Assembly (NCBI GenBank): GCA_025989215.1 | Contig: JAPDNP010000003.1 | Coordinates: forward strand, 124,001 to 188,000 | Direction of reading: 5' to 3' | Length of the DNA: 64,000 nt | DNA from: Neisseriaceae bacterium JH1-16 | GTDB lineage: Bacteria > Pseudomonadota > Gammaproteobacteria > Burkholderiales > Chromobacteriaceae | In this document: one piece after another, positions 1-8,754 of the stretch | How positions within the stretch are numbered: position 1 is the stretch's first letter | Layout of the letters: each line of letters starts with the position of its first letter | Notes under the pieces: model-generated | The model's database searches: none | Told to the model about the DNA's origin: nothing | Seen by the model: only the letters and a program-made list of their open reading frames with translations | Made by a program: the position numbers and the translations under genes

Positions 1-367
1 CGGTGGCCAGCATGTTGGCGACCAGCTTGGCCGAGATCGGTACACGGGCCGAACGCGGGCGACGGTCCTGACGGGCGTAACCGAAATACGGAATCGCCGC
101 GGTGATCCGGCCGGCCGAGGCACGCTTGAGCGCGTCGGCCATGGTCAGGATCTCCATCAGGTTGTCGTTGGTCGGGTTACAGGTGGACTGCAGGATGAAC
201 ACGTCGCGACCGCGGACGTTTTCCAGCAGTTCCACTGCCACCTCCCCGTCGGAGAAGCGGCCGACGTCGGCACGCCCCAACGAGATGTCGAGGTGCTTGA
301 CCACATTGTGTGCGAGTTCCGGATTGGCCGTTCCGGTGAAGACCATCAAACTGTCGTATGCCGCCAT
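1..367 (-). CDS. prs: Ribose-phosphate pyrophosphokinase, N-terminal part (cut by window edge)
   Basis: The first 122 codons read [12 protein letters not shown]..., with the conserved stretches [15 protein letters not shown] and [10 protein letters not shown]. These are hallmarks of PRPP synthetase, which makes phosphoribosyl pyrophosphate from ribose-5-phosphate and ATP for nucleotide, histidine and tryptophan synthesis in the cytoplasm. The rest of the gene lies left of the window. It is read leftward, downstream of ispE and tRNA-Gln but beyond a strong terminator, so it probably has its own promoter in the short gap. The ATG at 365-367 has only a weak AGG upstream. Identification is secure from the motifs and from the familiar prs/tRNA-Gln/ispE neighbourhood. 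Confidence 0.95.
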   Translation of the reverse strand, partial: MAAYDSLMVFTGTANPELAHNVVKHLDISLGRADVGRFSDGEVAVELLENVRGRDVFILQSTCNPTNDNLMEILTMADALKRASAGRITAAIPYFGYARQDRRPRSARVPISAKLVANMLAT

Positions 368-390
368 GATACTTTTGCCTGTCGGTGAAC

Positions 391-427
391 AAAGAAAAAG
401 CGTGTAAGGGTTAACTTACACGCTTTT
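391..427 (-). terminator. Intrinsic terminator between tRNA-Gln and prs
   Basis: A perfect 13-bp inverted repeat (arms 396-408 and 415-427, loop 6 nt) is followed on the minus strand by a run of T with one C. It would end transcripts coming from ispE/tRNA-Gln just before prs. A weaker 6-bp hairpin (ACTTCA/TGAAGT) lies between it and the tRNA 3' end. Confidence 0.85.
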
Positions 428-452
428 ATTCACTTCATATATGTGAAGTTCT

Positions 453-527
453 TGGCTGGGGAGGTAGGGATCGAACCTACGAATGCCGGAATCAAAATCC
501 GGTGCCTTACCACTTGGCGACTCCCCA
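453..527 (-). tRNA. tRNA-Gln (anticodon TTG)
   Basis: Read on the minus strand this is a 75-nt cloverleaf. The acceptor TGGGGAG pairs with CTCCCCA, discriminator G and CCA are encoded, the T arm contains GGTTCGAATCC, and the anticodon loop TTTTGAT carries TTG. It lies 13 bp downstream of ispE in the same direction and is probably co-transcribed with it, as in other Neisseriales. Confidence 0.96.
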
Positions 528-539
528 GTAAACAGATTG

Positions 540-1379
540 TCAGCCTTTGTCGAACAGCGGATGGTTAGCTAACCCTTTTGCGACGAATCCGCGCCATTTT
601 TTCGACAACTGCTCAAAAACTTTGCTTGCCTGGTCTTGCGTCTCGCACTCTAGGAAAATGCAACTTCCCGAGCCGGTCATCAGTGCCGGACCATATTCGC
701 TCAACTCCGTGAGCGCCCGGTCCACCACCGGGTAAATCTGTCGAACTACGCCTTGCATGTCGTTGCGACGTTGCTGCGTTGTTTCGAGGGTTCGCATTAT
801 GGAGGGGGGCGAATTCCTTGTCAACAGCGGTGACGAAAAAATTTGTGCAGTCGGAATATGCACGTCCGGGCGCAGTACCACGTACCAGTTTTCTGGCAAT
901 TCGAGCGCGGTCAGCTCCTCGCCGACGCCGGTGGCGAAGGCATTCTGGCCGAACACGAACACCGGCACGTCGGCGCCGAGGCGCAGGCCCAGCGCCATCA
1001 GCGCCTCGCGGCTGAGGCCGGTCCCCCACAGCTTATTCAGCGCAAGCAGCACGGTGGCCGCGTCCGAGCTGCCGCCGCCCAGCCCCCCGCCCATCGGGAT
1101 GCGCTTGGTCAGACGGATGCTGGCGCCGAGCCGAACGCCGCTTGCCTGCTGCAATAGCCGCGCGGCGCGCACCGTCAGGTCGGTGTCGGGATCGACGCCC
1201 GGAATCGGCGTCTCAAGCTCGATCACGCCGTCGTCGCGCACCGCCAGTTCGACCGTGTCGGCCAGATCGATGAAGCGGAACACCGTTTCGAGCAGATGGT
1301 AGCCGTCGGGGCGGCGGCCGGTGATCTTCAGCGTCAGATTGAGCTTGGCCGGGGCCGGATAGGAGTGGAACTGGGTCAT
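540..1379 (-). CDS. ispE: 4-diphosphocytidyl-2-C-methyl-D-erythritol kinase
   Basis: 279 residues, the usual length for IspE, the GHMP-family kinase that phosphorylates CDP-ME in the non-mevalonate isoprenoid pathway. The N-terminus has PAPAKLNLTLKITGRRPDGYH (substrate-binding Lys12), and residues 95-107 form the glycine-rich ATP loop PMGGGLGGGSSDA. A C-terminal GSGSCIF stretch matches the third GHMP motif. The start is the ATG at 1377-1379, which gives the canonical N-terminus. It lies 39 bp downstream of lolB in the same direction and just upstream of tRNA-Gln, so lolB-ispE-tRNA-Gln is probably one transcript. Confidence 0.95.
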   Translation of the reverse strand: MTQFHSYPAPAKLNLTLKITGRRPDGYHLLETVFRFIDLADTVELAVRDDGVIELETPIPGVDPDTDLTVRAARLLQQASGVRLGASIRLTKRIPMGGGLGGGSSDAATVLLALNKLWGTGLSREALMALGLRLGADVPVFVFGQNAFATGVGEELTALELPENWYVVLRPDVHIPTAQIFSSPLLTRNSPPSIMRTLETTQQRRNDMQGVVRQIYPVVDRALTELSEYGPALMTGSGSCIFLECETQDQASKVFEQLSKKWRGFVAKGLANHPLFDKG

Positions 1380-1418
1380 GATGCGGACTGCGTAACGGTA
1401 AAGGTTGGCCGAACGGGT

Positions 1419-1991
1419 TCAGGGCTGCTGCCAGCCGTGGGTGACCAGGCGGATCGACAGCCGGTCGCGCACCAGCTCGACGCGCTTGGGCACCTGGCTT
1501 GCGGTGTCGCCTTCGTCGCGGAAGAAGCGGATGGTCCAGCCTTGCTGCTGCAGCGCGCCGTCGGCGAGCCGTTCGCTCGGCGTATTCGGCGCCGGCAGGC
1601 CGCGGATCCACCACACCAGGTTGTCCAGCGGCAGGGTCCAGCCCAGCGTCTCGTTGGTCAGCTCCTCGACGTTAGCCGAACGGGTCTGTTTGCCGTCGGC
1701 CTCCAGCAACACGCCGTCGGCGTCGCGGGTCAGCCGCGCGACGGTGCTGCCGACCGGGGTGGTGATCGACACCACGTCGTGCGCCGGCGCATGCTGCCAT
1801 TCGAAGTTGCCGTAGCTGCCCTTGTCGTCGACCTTCACCGCCAAGCGCCCGGAGGCGCTGAACGGCGTATCGACCGCCTGGCTCGGCAGATTGACTGGCT
1901 GGAACGGCTGCTGGGTGGCGCAGGCGCCCAATAACAGCGTTGCCGTGACCAGCAGCGCACGGCCCAGTTGGCGAAGGCTGCGGATGCTCAT
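1419..1991 (-). CDS. lolB: Outer-membrane lipoprotein receptor LolB
   Basis: 190 residues with a lipoprotein signal: positively charged N-terminus, hydrophobic core, lipobox LGAC with Cys24. The mature part contains FSASGRLAVKVDDKGSYGNF and later GWTLPLDNLVWWIRGLP, both typical of LolB, which accepts lipoproteins from LolA and inserts them in the outer membrane. Its start codon overlaps the stop of the upstream TPR gene (ATGA), so translation is likely coupled. Position directly upstream of ispE is conserved across Beta- and Gammaproteobacteria. Confidence 0.93.
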   Translation of the reverse strand: MSIRSLRQLGRALLVTATLLLGACATQQPFQPVNLPSQAVDTPFSASGRLAVKVDDKGSYGNFEWQHAPAHDVVSITTPVGSTVARLTRDADGVLLEADGKQTRSANVEELTNETLGWTLPLDNLVWWIRGLPAPNTPSERLADGALQQQGWTIRFFRDEGDTASQVPKRVELVRDRLSIRLVTHGWQQP

Positions 1992-3772
1992 TCTGCCCCC
2001 AGGCGGCGCATGGTCTCATCCAGCACTTCGTGATCCGGGTCGAGCGCCTTGCCCTTGGCCCACACCTCGCGCGCCTCGTCGGCACGGCCGCGCTTGAACA
2101 GCACCTCGCCCAGGTGGGCGGCCACTTCCGGCTCGGGCAGCAGATCGAACGCGCGCTGCAGGTATTTCTGCGCCGCATCGAGGTGGCCGAGCTTGTATTC
2201 GACCCAGCCCATGCTGTCGAGAATCATCGGATTGTCCGGTTCCTGCTTCAGCGCCCGGGCGATATAGCCCTGCGCCTCCTTGTAGCGGGTGGTGCGCAAT
2301 ACCAGCGTGTAGCCGAGCGCATTCAGGCCCTGCGGGTCGTTCGGCTTTTCGTGCAGATAGGCCTTCAGGTCGCGCTCGGTGTCGCCGACGTTGCCGAGCT
2401 GGTCGGCGATCAGCGCGCGCTGGTAGAGCAGCTCCGGCGTGCCCGGTGCAGCGGCGAGCGCCTGGCTCAGCACCTGATAGGCGCGCTGCGGCTGCTTCAC
2501 CTCGCGGGCGATCTGCGAGGCGATGATCGCCACCTGGATGCGGTCCTGTTCGGTCTTACCCAGGCCGTCGAGCCGGGCGAGCCCTTGATCGAGCTTGCCG
2601 CCCTTGGCGTCGAGCTCCGCCAACCGCGCCTGCGCCGGCAGGTACTGCAGCCCCTGGCCGACCATCTCGAACCAGCCCCGCGCATCGGACGGACGGTCGC
2701 GGTCTTCGGCCAACTGGCCGAGCGTGTAGCGCAGGAAGTCGGCGTCCGGATAGCCGGCGTTGAGCGCTCCCTTCATGTAGCGCTCGGCACTGTCGAAATC
2801 GTTGAGCTGGTAGGACAGCAGGCCGGAGGCGAACAGCAGGTCTGGATTCTTCGGGTCGTCTTTCAGCAGCGCTGCGAAGGCGTTGCGCGCCTCTTCGAAG
2901 CGCTTGGCGCCGACCAACAGCCGCGGGTAGGCCATCTTCAGGTCGAGACTGGCCTCGGGGCGCCGGTCGAGCTCACGCTTGAGGAAGGCGATCGCGGCAT
3001 TCGGATCGGTACGGCGCAGACTGTCGGTTTCCCACGCCACCGGCAGGTCCCACTTGGGCGCCAGCACCGCCAGGCGGTCGAATTCGGCATTGATGGTGGC
3101 CTGGTCGTTGACTTCGCTCGCCACCGCGATCAGCGCGAACCGTGCCTCGGGCAGGTCCGGATAGCGCGCGGCCAGTTCCTTGACCAGCGCAAAGCCGCCC
3201 TGCTTGTCGGACTGACGCGAGGTCAGCCGCGCCAGCTGCACGAAGATCGCGCCGGCGCGCTGCGGCTCGCGCTGCAGCAGGTCCTCGATCAGCGGCCGGC
3301 TTTCGGCCAGCTTGCCGCCGCGCAGCAGGGTAACGAACAGTTGCTCACGCGCGGTCGTCGAACTCGGATCAAGCTCGACCCACAGCTTCATCGCGTCCGA
3401 GGCGACCTTGAGCTGGCCGGACACCATCGCGAACTCGGCGGCGCGCTGCGCCAGGCGCGGATCGCGGGTCTGGCGCGCCAGCTCCAGATAGGTCAGCGCC
3501 GAGCTGGCCGGCACGCCGCGCTGCGCGGCAATCTCGCTGGCCAGCACGCCGAACAGCAGCTGGTCGGTCAGTTCGACCTTGGGCAGCTTGGCTTCGGCTT
3601 CGGCTTCAGCCTCTGCCTTGCTCTTCGCCTCGGCCGCTCCGGCCGCGGCGGACTCCTCGGCGCCGGCAGTCGGCTTGGCCGGTGCCCCCGGCCGAAGTTG
3701 GGCGCAGGCCGCCAACAGGCAAACCAGCAGTAACGGAAGCGTGCGGGAAAGGGTGGTCCGGGAAAGAGTCAT
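1988..3772 (-). CDS. TPR-repeat outer-membrane lipoprotein
   Basis: 594 residues beginning with a signal peptide and a lipobox LAAC (Cys23), then an Ala/Glu/Lys-rich low-complexity linker (about residues 31-65) and helical repeats. Clear TPRs lie in the last 200 residues, for example NDFDSAERYMKGALNAG, GWVEYKLGHLDAAQKYLQRA and KRGRADEAREVW. It is probably a periplasm-facing scaffold protein. The family commonly sits immediately upstream of lolB in this order. Exact function is unknown. One TTCGGCCAA motif copy lies at 2705. Confidence 0.85.
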   Translation of the reverse strand: MTLSRTTLSRTLPLLLVCLLAACAQLRPGAPAKPTAGAEESAAAGAAEAKSKAEAEAEAEAKLPKVELTDQLLFGVLASEIAAQRGVPASSALTYLELARQTRDPRLAQRAAEFAMVSGQLKVASDAMKLWVELDPSSTTAREQLFVTLLRGGKLAESRPLIEDLLQREPQRAGAIFVQLARLTSRQSDKQGGFALVKELAARYPDLPEARFALIAVASEVNDQATINAEFDRLAVLAPKWDLPVAWETDSLRRTDPNAAIAFLKRELDRRPEASLDLKMAYPRLLVGAKRFEEARNAFAALLKDDPKNPDLLFASGLLSYQLNDFDSAERYMKGALNAGYPDADFLRYTLGQLAEDRDRPSDARGWFEMVGQGLQYLPAQARLAELDAKGGKLDQGLARLDGLGKTEQDRIQVAIIASQIAREVKQPQRAYQVLSQALAAAPGTPELLYQRALIADQLGNVGDTERDLKAYLHEKPNDPQGLNALGYTLVLRTTRYKEAQGYIARALKQEPDNPMILDSMGWVEYKLGHLDAAQKYLQRAFDLLPEPEVAAHLGEVLFKRGRADEAREVWAKGKALDPDHEVLDETMRRLGAE

Positions 3773-3996
3773 CGTGATCCAGTGCGGTTCAGCGGTTTCG
3801 CGCCAAAGGATAGAATACCATGTCCGCCACAGGCCGCTTGGGTCCGGCCGGGCTTTTTCATTGCATTTAGCATCGCCAACAAGACTCTCCCGGTGTAGTT
3901 GTGCGGCCTTGCCGTACGCTTCTATCGTCTTCGGCAGCGCCGGCGAGCACGGTCGCCATGCTGGGTGTTGTTAGCGACTGATTAGAGGGCTTGTTC

Positions 3997-4815
3997 ATGC
4001 CGGAGTTGCCGGAAGTCGAAACCACCCGTCGCGGCGTCACGCCGGGGCTGGTCGGCACCATCATCGAGCGCGTCACGGTGCGCAATCCGCAACTGCGCTG
4101 GCCGCTGCCGCCGGACCTGCCCGAGCGACTGGCCGGGCAGCGGGTGCTGGGGGTGACGCGGCGCGCCAAATACCTGCTGGTGGAATTCGCCGACGGCACG
4201 CTGATCGTGCACCTGGGCATGTCCGGCAGCCTGCGCTTCGTGCCGCAGGGCACCCCGCCGGAGAAGCACGACCACGTCGACTGGCAGCTGTCGAGCGGGC
4301 AGCTGCTGCGCTACCGCGACCCGCGCCGCTTCGGCGCGGTGCTGTGGCATATCGGCCCGATCGAGCTGCATCCGCTGCTGGCCAAGCTGGGGCCGGAGCC
4401 GCTGTCCGACGCCTTCGACGGCGAACACCTGTTCCGCAGCGTGCAGGGCCGCACCATCGCCATCAAGCAGGCGATCATGGACAACCATCTGGTGGTCGGC
4501 GTCGGCAACATCTACGCCAACGAGGCGCTGTTCCACGCCGGCATCCATCCGGCCCGCACCGCCGGCCGGCTTAGCCGTGAGGAGTGCGCACGCCTGGCCG
4601 ATACGATCAAGCTAGTGCTGGCCCGCGCGATCGAGGCCGGCGGCAGCACGCTGCGCGACTTCGTCGGCGCCGGCGGCGAACCGGGCTACTTCCAACAGAC
4701 CTACTATGTGTACGCACGCGACGACGAGCCCTGCCGCCACTGCGGCACACCGATACGGCAGTTACGTCAAGGTCAACGCAGTAGTTACTATTGCCCGCTG
4801 TGCCAGCCGTGCTAG
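3997..4815 (+). CDS. mutM: Formamidopyrimidine-DNA glycosylase (Fpg/MutM)
   Basis: 272 residues. It removes oxidised purines such as 8-oxoguanine and cleaves the abasic site. The ATG at 3997 gives MPELPEVET, in which Pro2 is the catalytic nucleophile after Met removal and Glu3 the second catalytic residue; an upstream in-frame TTG at 3991 would bury that Pro, so it was rejected. The [10 protein letters not shown] stretch belongs to the H2TH region, and a zinc finger with Cys246, Cys249, Cys266 and Cys269 closes the protein. It is the first gene of a plus-strand pair with plsC. Confidence 0.96.
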   Translation: MPELPEVETTRRGVTPGLVGTIIERVTVRNPQLRWPLPPDLPERLAGQRVLGVTRRAKYLLVEFADGTLIVHLGMSGSLRFVPQGTPPEKHDHVDWQLSSGQLLRYRDPRRFGAVLWHIGPIELHPLLAKLGPEPLSDAFDGEHLFRSVQGRTIAIKQAIMDNHLVVGVGNIYANEALFHAGIHPARTAGRLSREECARLADTIKLVLARAIEAGGSTLRDFVGAGGEPGYFQQTYYVYARDDEPCRHCGTPIRQLRQGQRSSYYCPLCQPC

Positions 4816-4858
4816 AGTGGCTGCCTGTTTTTTCACCGATTGCTGACTGAAGCCACGC

Positions 4859-5686
4859 ATGTCCGGTCGTTCCACCTCTTCGTTCGCTAGCCGCATTGGC
4901 CGCACCGTCCGCCTGCTCGGCCACCTGTTCCATGGACTGGGCCTGTTGGCGTTCCGCTACCACCGCCTGAGCCATACGGCACGCGCCGCGATCAACCAGC
5001 GCTGGTCGGCGCAGCTGATCCACATACTGGGCATGGAAATCCGGGTGCTCGGCAAGCCGCCGGGGCTGTTGGCACACAACACGCTGCTGGTGGCCAACCA
5101 TGTGTCGTGGCTGGACATCTTCGCGCTGAACAGCGTCACCGTGTCGCAGTTCGTCGCCAAGCGCGAGCTGCGCCGCTGGCCGGTGATCGGCTGGATGATC
5201 AAGAACGTCGGCACGGTGTTCATCGACCGTGGCAGCCGCCGCGACGCCACCCGCGTCAACGAGCAGCTGGCCGACTCGCTGCGCCGCGGCAGCTGCATGG
5301 CGGTGTTCCCCGAGGGCACCACCTCGGACGGCACCGACCTGCTGCCGTTCAAGGCCTCGTTGTTCGAGTCGGCGCGGATGGCCGAAAGCCGGGTGCAACC
5401 GGTGGCGCTGCGCTATCTCGACGAAAACGGCCGGCTGACCGCCCTGCCCGCCTACATCGACCAGGTCAGCTTCATACGCTCGCTCGGTCGCGTGCTGACC
5501 ATGCCGTCCGGCACCATCGAACTGGTGTTCGGCCAGGCGCTGCAGGCGCACACCGACGAGTCCTGTAGCCGCTTCCAGTTGGCCGAAGCCGCCCGCGCCG
5601 AAGTAGCGAGCGGCCTCGGCATCACACTACCAGCGCCCGCTCAGCCACGCAGGCCAACGAAAACACCTGACGATCTTCCAGCCTGA
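4859..5686 (+). CDS. plsC: 1-acyl-sn-glycerol-3-phosphate acyltransferase
   Basis: 275 residues. It acylates lysophosphatidic acid to phosphatidic acid at the inner membrane. The catalytic H81-x4-D86 lies in ANHVSWLD, and the substrate-binding FPEGTTSDG follows at 150-158. A hydrophobic N-terminal stretch (about 17-33) fits membrane association. It starts 43 bp after mutM in the same direction. Its last 65 bp overlap, tail to tail, the 3' end of apaH on the other strand. One motif copy (TTGGCCGAA) lies at 5579. Confidence 0.93.
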   Translation: MSGRSTSSFASRIGRTVRLLGHLFHGLGLLAFRYHRLSHTARAAINQRWSAQLIHILGMEIRVLGKPPGLLAHNTLLVANHVSWLDIFALNSVTVSQFVAKRELRRWPVIGWMIKNVGTVFIDRGSRRDATRVNEQLADSLRRGSCMAVFPEGTTSDGTDLLPFKASLFESARMAESRVQPVALRYLDENGRLTALPAYIDQVSFIRSLGRVLTMPSGTIELVFGQALQAHTDESCSRFQLAEAARAEVASGLGITLPAPAQPRRPTKTPDDLPA

Positions 5687-6443
5687 GCGCGGTCAGGCTG
5701 CCGCCCCACAGGCAGCCGGTGTCGATCGCCAGCACCTCGTCGGTCAGATACAGCCCTAGCGCCGACCAGTGGCCGCAGATGATCGGCAGCTCGGTGCCGC
5801 GCCGTGACGGCAGATCGAACCACGGCACCAGATTGGCCGGCGCCTTGTCCAGCTCGCCCTTGAACGACAGGTCCAGCTCGCCGTCGCGGGTGACGAAGCG
5901 CATCCGCGTCATCGCGTTCACCACCAGCCGCAGCCGGTCCATGCCGCGCAGCTCGTCGTTCCAGCGCACCGGCTTGTTGCCGTAAAGCTGCGCCATGAAG
6001 CGACGGAAGCCCGGCCCGGCCAGCTCGTTCTCCACCTCTTCGGCCAACCTCAGCGCCTTGCCGATGGTCCATTCCGGCAACAGCCCGGCGTGCACCATCG
6101 CGAACTCCTGATCCGCCACCATCAAGGGCTGGCAGCGCAGCCAGTCGAGCAGCAGCTTGCCGTCGGCAGCGTCGAGCACCGCCGTCAGCGTGTCGTCGGC
6201 CTTCAGACGGCCGAAGCCCTCGGACACCGCCAGCAGGTGCAGATCGTGGTTGCCCAGCACCATCTGCACGCAGTCGTCGTGGCGCATCACCCAACGCAAC
6301 ACCTCGAGCGAGGCCGGCCCACGGTTGACCAAGTCGCCGGTCAGCCACAGCGTATCGCGGCCCGGGTTGAACTCGATCTGACGCAACAGCTGCTGGAACG
6401 GCTCGAAGCAACCCTGAATGTCGCCAATCGCGTAACTTGCCAT
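5622..6443 (-). CDS. apaH: Bis(5'-nucleosyl)-tetraphosphatase, symmetrical (Ap4A hydrolase)
   Basis: 273 residues with the calcineurin-like metallophosphatase signatures in order: GDIQG (7-11), GDLVNRG (36-42) and GNHD (64-67), then a later CGHWSALG. ApaH splits Ap4A into two ADP and can remove Np4-type RNA caps. An AAGGA ribosome site lies about 9 nt before the ATG. The C-terminal codons overlap plsC convergently (5622-5686), an unusual but not rare arrangement. Motif copy at 6039. Confidence 0.95.
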   Translation of the reverse strand: MASYAIGDIQGCFEPFQQLLRQIEFNPGRDTLWLTGDLVNRGPASLEVLRWVMRHDDCVQMVLGNHDLHLLAVSEGFGRLKADDTLTAVLDAADGKLLLDWLRCQPLMVADQEFAMVHAGLLPEWTIGKALRLAEEVENELAGPGFRRFMAQLYGNKPVRWNDELRGMDRLRLVVNAMTRMRFVTRDGELDLSFKGELDKAPANLVPWFDLPSRRGTELPIICGHWSALGLYLTDEVLAIDTGCLWGGSLTALRLEDRQVFSLACVAERALVV

Positions 6444-6562
6444 GGATGACTATCCTTATCAGTGTCGGCGACCGCCCGTTTGCGTCGCCCCGAGTCAAAT
6501 GATACCCCAAGCCCGCGTGCTACAATGCCCGGCCTCCGTGACAGTTGATGGCCCCCTCGCCC

Positions 6563-8572
6563 ATGAGCGCACCTGACCTCAATCCCCCGCAACGATCGGC
6601 CATCCATTACCTGGACGGCCCGCTGCTGGTATTGGCCGGGGCGGGCAGCGGCAAGACCCGGGTAATTACCTTCAAAATCGCCCATCTGGTGCGCCACGCC
6701 GGCATTTCGGCACGCAACATCGCCGCGATCACCTTCACCAACAAGGCGGCGCGCGAGATGATGGAGCGGGTCAGCAAGATCCTGTCGCCGGCCGAGGCCA
6801 AGGGCCTGACCGTGTCGACCTTCCACTCGCTGGGCATGCGTATCCTGCGCGAGGAAGCCACCCATCTGGGCTACAAGCCGCAGTTTTCCATCCTCGACGC
6901 GCACGACGCCGGCAAGATCATCGCCGACCTGCTCAAGACCACCAGCAAGGACGAGATCCGCCGGGTCGCCTCGCAGATCTCGCTGTGGAAAAACGATTTC
7001 CAGTCGGCCGACCAGCGCGTCACCCTGGCCGAAACCGAGTGGGACCGGGTGTGCGCACAGGTCTACCTGAGCTACCAGGCCACACTGACCGCCTACCAGG
7101 CGGTCGACTTCGACGACCTGATCCGCCTGCCGATCGAGCTGTTCCGCAACCACCCGGCCGTGCTGGAAAAATGGCAGAACCGGCTGCGCTATCTGCTGCT
7201 CGACGAGTACCAGGACACCAACACCTGCCAGTACCAGATGGTGAAACTGCTCACCGGGGTGCGCGGCATGTTCACCGCGGTGGGCGACGACGACCAGTCG
7301 ATCTACGCCTGGCGCGGCGCCAATATGGAAAACCTGCGGCTGTTGCAGCAGGACTTCCCGAAACTGAAGATCATCAAACTGGAGCAGAATTACCGCTCCA
7401 CCGCGCGCATCCTGCGCGCCGCCAACTCGGTGATCGCCAACAACCCCAAGCTGTTCGAGAAGCAGCTGTGGAGCGAACTGGGCCTGGGCGAGCCGATCCA
7501 CGTGGTGCAGTGCAAGGACGAGGACCATGAAGCCGAGACGGTGATCAGCCGCCTGCTCAGCCACAAGTTCGAGAACCGCACCCGCTTCGCCGACTACGCC
7601 ATCCTGTACCGCGGCAACTACCAAGCGCGCATCTTCGAGCAGGCGCTGCGCAACCAGCGCATCCCCTACCAGATGGCCGGCGGCCAGAGCTTCTTCGACC
7701 GCGCCGAGATCAAGGACGTGCTGTCCTACCTGCGCCTGGTCGCCAACCCCGACGACGATCCGGCCTTCATTCGCGCGTTGACCACTCCCAAGCGCGGCGT
7801 CGGCAACGTCACGCTGGAAAAGCTCGGCGCCTACGCCGGCGAGCGCCACAAGGCCTTGTTCCTCGCTGCCCAGGAGGAAGGCTTCCGCAGCCAGATTCAG
7901 CCGGCGCAGCTCACCCAGCTCGACGAATTCTGCCGCTTCATCAATACCCTGACCTACCGCGCCACTAGCGAGCCGGCCGGCGAACTGGTGCAGGAGATGC
8001 TCAAGGCAATCGGCTTCGAAGCCTGGCTGTACGACAGCGAGGAACCGCGCCCGGCCGAGACCAAGTGGAAGAACGTGCAGGAGCTGGTCGGCTGGCTGGC
8101 CAAGAAGGGCGAGGCCGACGGCAAGAACGTGATCGAGCTGGTACAGACCATCGCGCTGATCACCATGCTGGAAGGCCGCGACGAGGGCGAGGTCGACGCG
8201 GTGCACATGTCGACGCTGCACGCCAGCAAGGGCCTGGAATACCCCTATGTGTTCCTGGTCGGCTGCGAGGAAGGCATCCTGCCGCACAGCGAATCGGTCG
8301 ACAACGGCATGGTCGAGGAAGAGCGCCGGCTGATGTATGTCGGCATTACCCGTGCCCAGCGCATGCTGACGCTGACCCACTGCGTGAAGCGCAAGCGCGC
8401 CGGCGAATGGCTGTTCGTCGAAGCATCGCGCTTCATCAAGGAAATCGACAGCGACGACCTGCGCCTGTTTGGTCGTCCCGGCACCGAGCCGATCGTCAGC
8501 CGCAGCGAGGGCAAGGCGCGTCTGGCCAGCCTGTCGGCCCTGCTGGCCGACAAGAACAAACCCACCGAATAA
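6563..8572 (+). CDS. rep: ATP-dependent DNA helicase Rep (UvrD/Rep superfamily 1)
   Basis: 669 residues from the ATG at 6563. Walker A AGAGSGKT is at residues 25-32, followed by the SF1 motifs TFTNKAAREM, the DEYQDTN Walker B, GDDDQSIYAWRGA, QNYRST, and the C-terminal VHMSTLHASKGLEYPYVF and VGITRAQ. Rep is the 3'-5' accessory replicative helicase that clears proteins ahead of forks. Earlier in-frame starts exist (ATG 6548, TTG 6545); 6563 was preferred because it places LNPPQRSAI at the usual N-terminus. No partner gene is nearby. Confidence 0.93.
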   Translation: MSAPDLNPPQRSAIHYLDGPLLVLAGAGSGKTRVITFKIAHLVRHAGISARNIAAITFTNKAAREMMERVSKILSPAEAKGLTVSTFHSLGMRILREEATHLGYKPQFSILDAHDAGKIIADLLKTTSKDEIRRVASQISLWKNDFQSADQRVTLAETEWDRVCAQVYLSYQATLTAYQAVDFDDLIRLPIELFRNHPAVLEKWQNRLRYLLLDEYQDTNTCQYQMVKLLTGVRGMFTAVGDDDQSIYAWRGANMENLRLLQQDFPKLKIIKLEQNYRSTARILRAANSVIANNPKLFEKQLWSELGLGEPIHVVQCKDEDHEAETVISRLLSHKFENRTRFADYAILYRGNYQARIFEQALRNQRIPYQMAGGQSFFDRAEIKDVLSYLRLVANPDDDPAFIRALTTPKRGVGNVTLEKLGAYAGERHKALFLAAQEEGFRSQIQPAQLTQLDEFCRFINTLTYRATSEPAGELVQEMLKAIGFEAWLYDSEEPRPAETKWKNVQELVGWLAKKGEADGKNVIELVQTIALITMLEGRDEGEVDAVHMSTLHASKGLEYPYVFLVGCEEGILPHSESVDNGMVEEERRLMYVGITRAQRMLTLTHCVKRKRAGEWLFVEASRFIKEIDSDDLRLFGRPGTEPIVSRSEGKARLASLSALLADKNKPTE

Positions 8573-8668
8573 CGGCGACACCGCTGCTCGACCACGGGTA
8601 CATCACCACCGTTCAGGATCAGCGGCGCTTCGCTCCAGCCGCACCGTGGATCGCATCTCGCCCCCCGC

Positions 8669-8704
8669 CGTTCGGCCAACCTTTGCGACCCGGTTGGCCG
8701 AACG
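8669..8704. repeat. Inverted pair of the TTCGGCCAA motif after rep
   Basis: Two copies of the abundant 9-mer face each other, forming a perfect 13-bp inverted repeat (arms 8669-8681 and 8692-8704, loop 10 nt). It lies in the intergenic space after rep, just before a separate U-tract terminator. In Neisseria, paired uptake sequences sit in exactly this kind of place. Confidence 0.9.
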
Positions 8705-8710
8705 CCATAA

Positions 8711-8740
8711 AAAAACGCACTGCCGAGGCAGTGCGTTTTT
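8711..8740. terminator. Bidirectional terminator between rep and the cytochrome gene
   Basis: A perfect 14-bp stem (arms 8711-8724 and 8727-8740, loop GA) carries A5 on one side and T5 on the other, so it can end both rep (plus) and the cytochrome gene (minus). Confidence 0.9.
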
Positions 8741-8754
8741 GCGATGAGACAAGC

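Noticed and set aside
2030-3733. A 567-codon plus-strand frame opposite the TPR lipoprotein
   Set aside because: Antisense shadow of a GC-rich gene; the minus strand has a lipobox, TPR repeats and an overlap with lolB.
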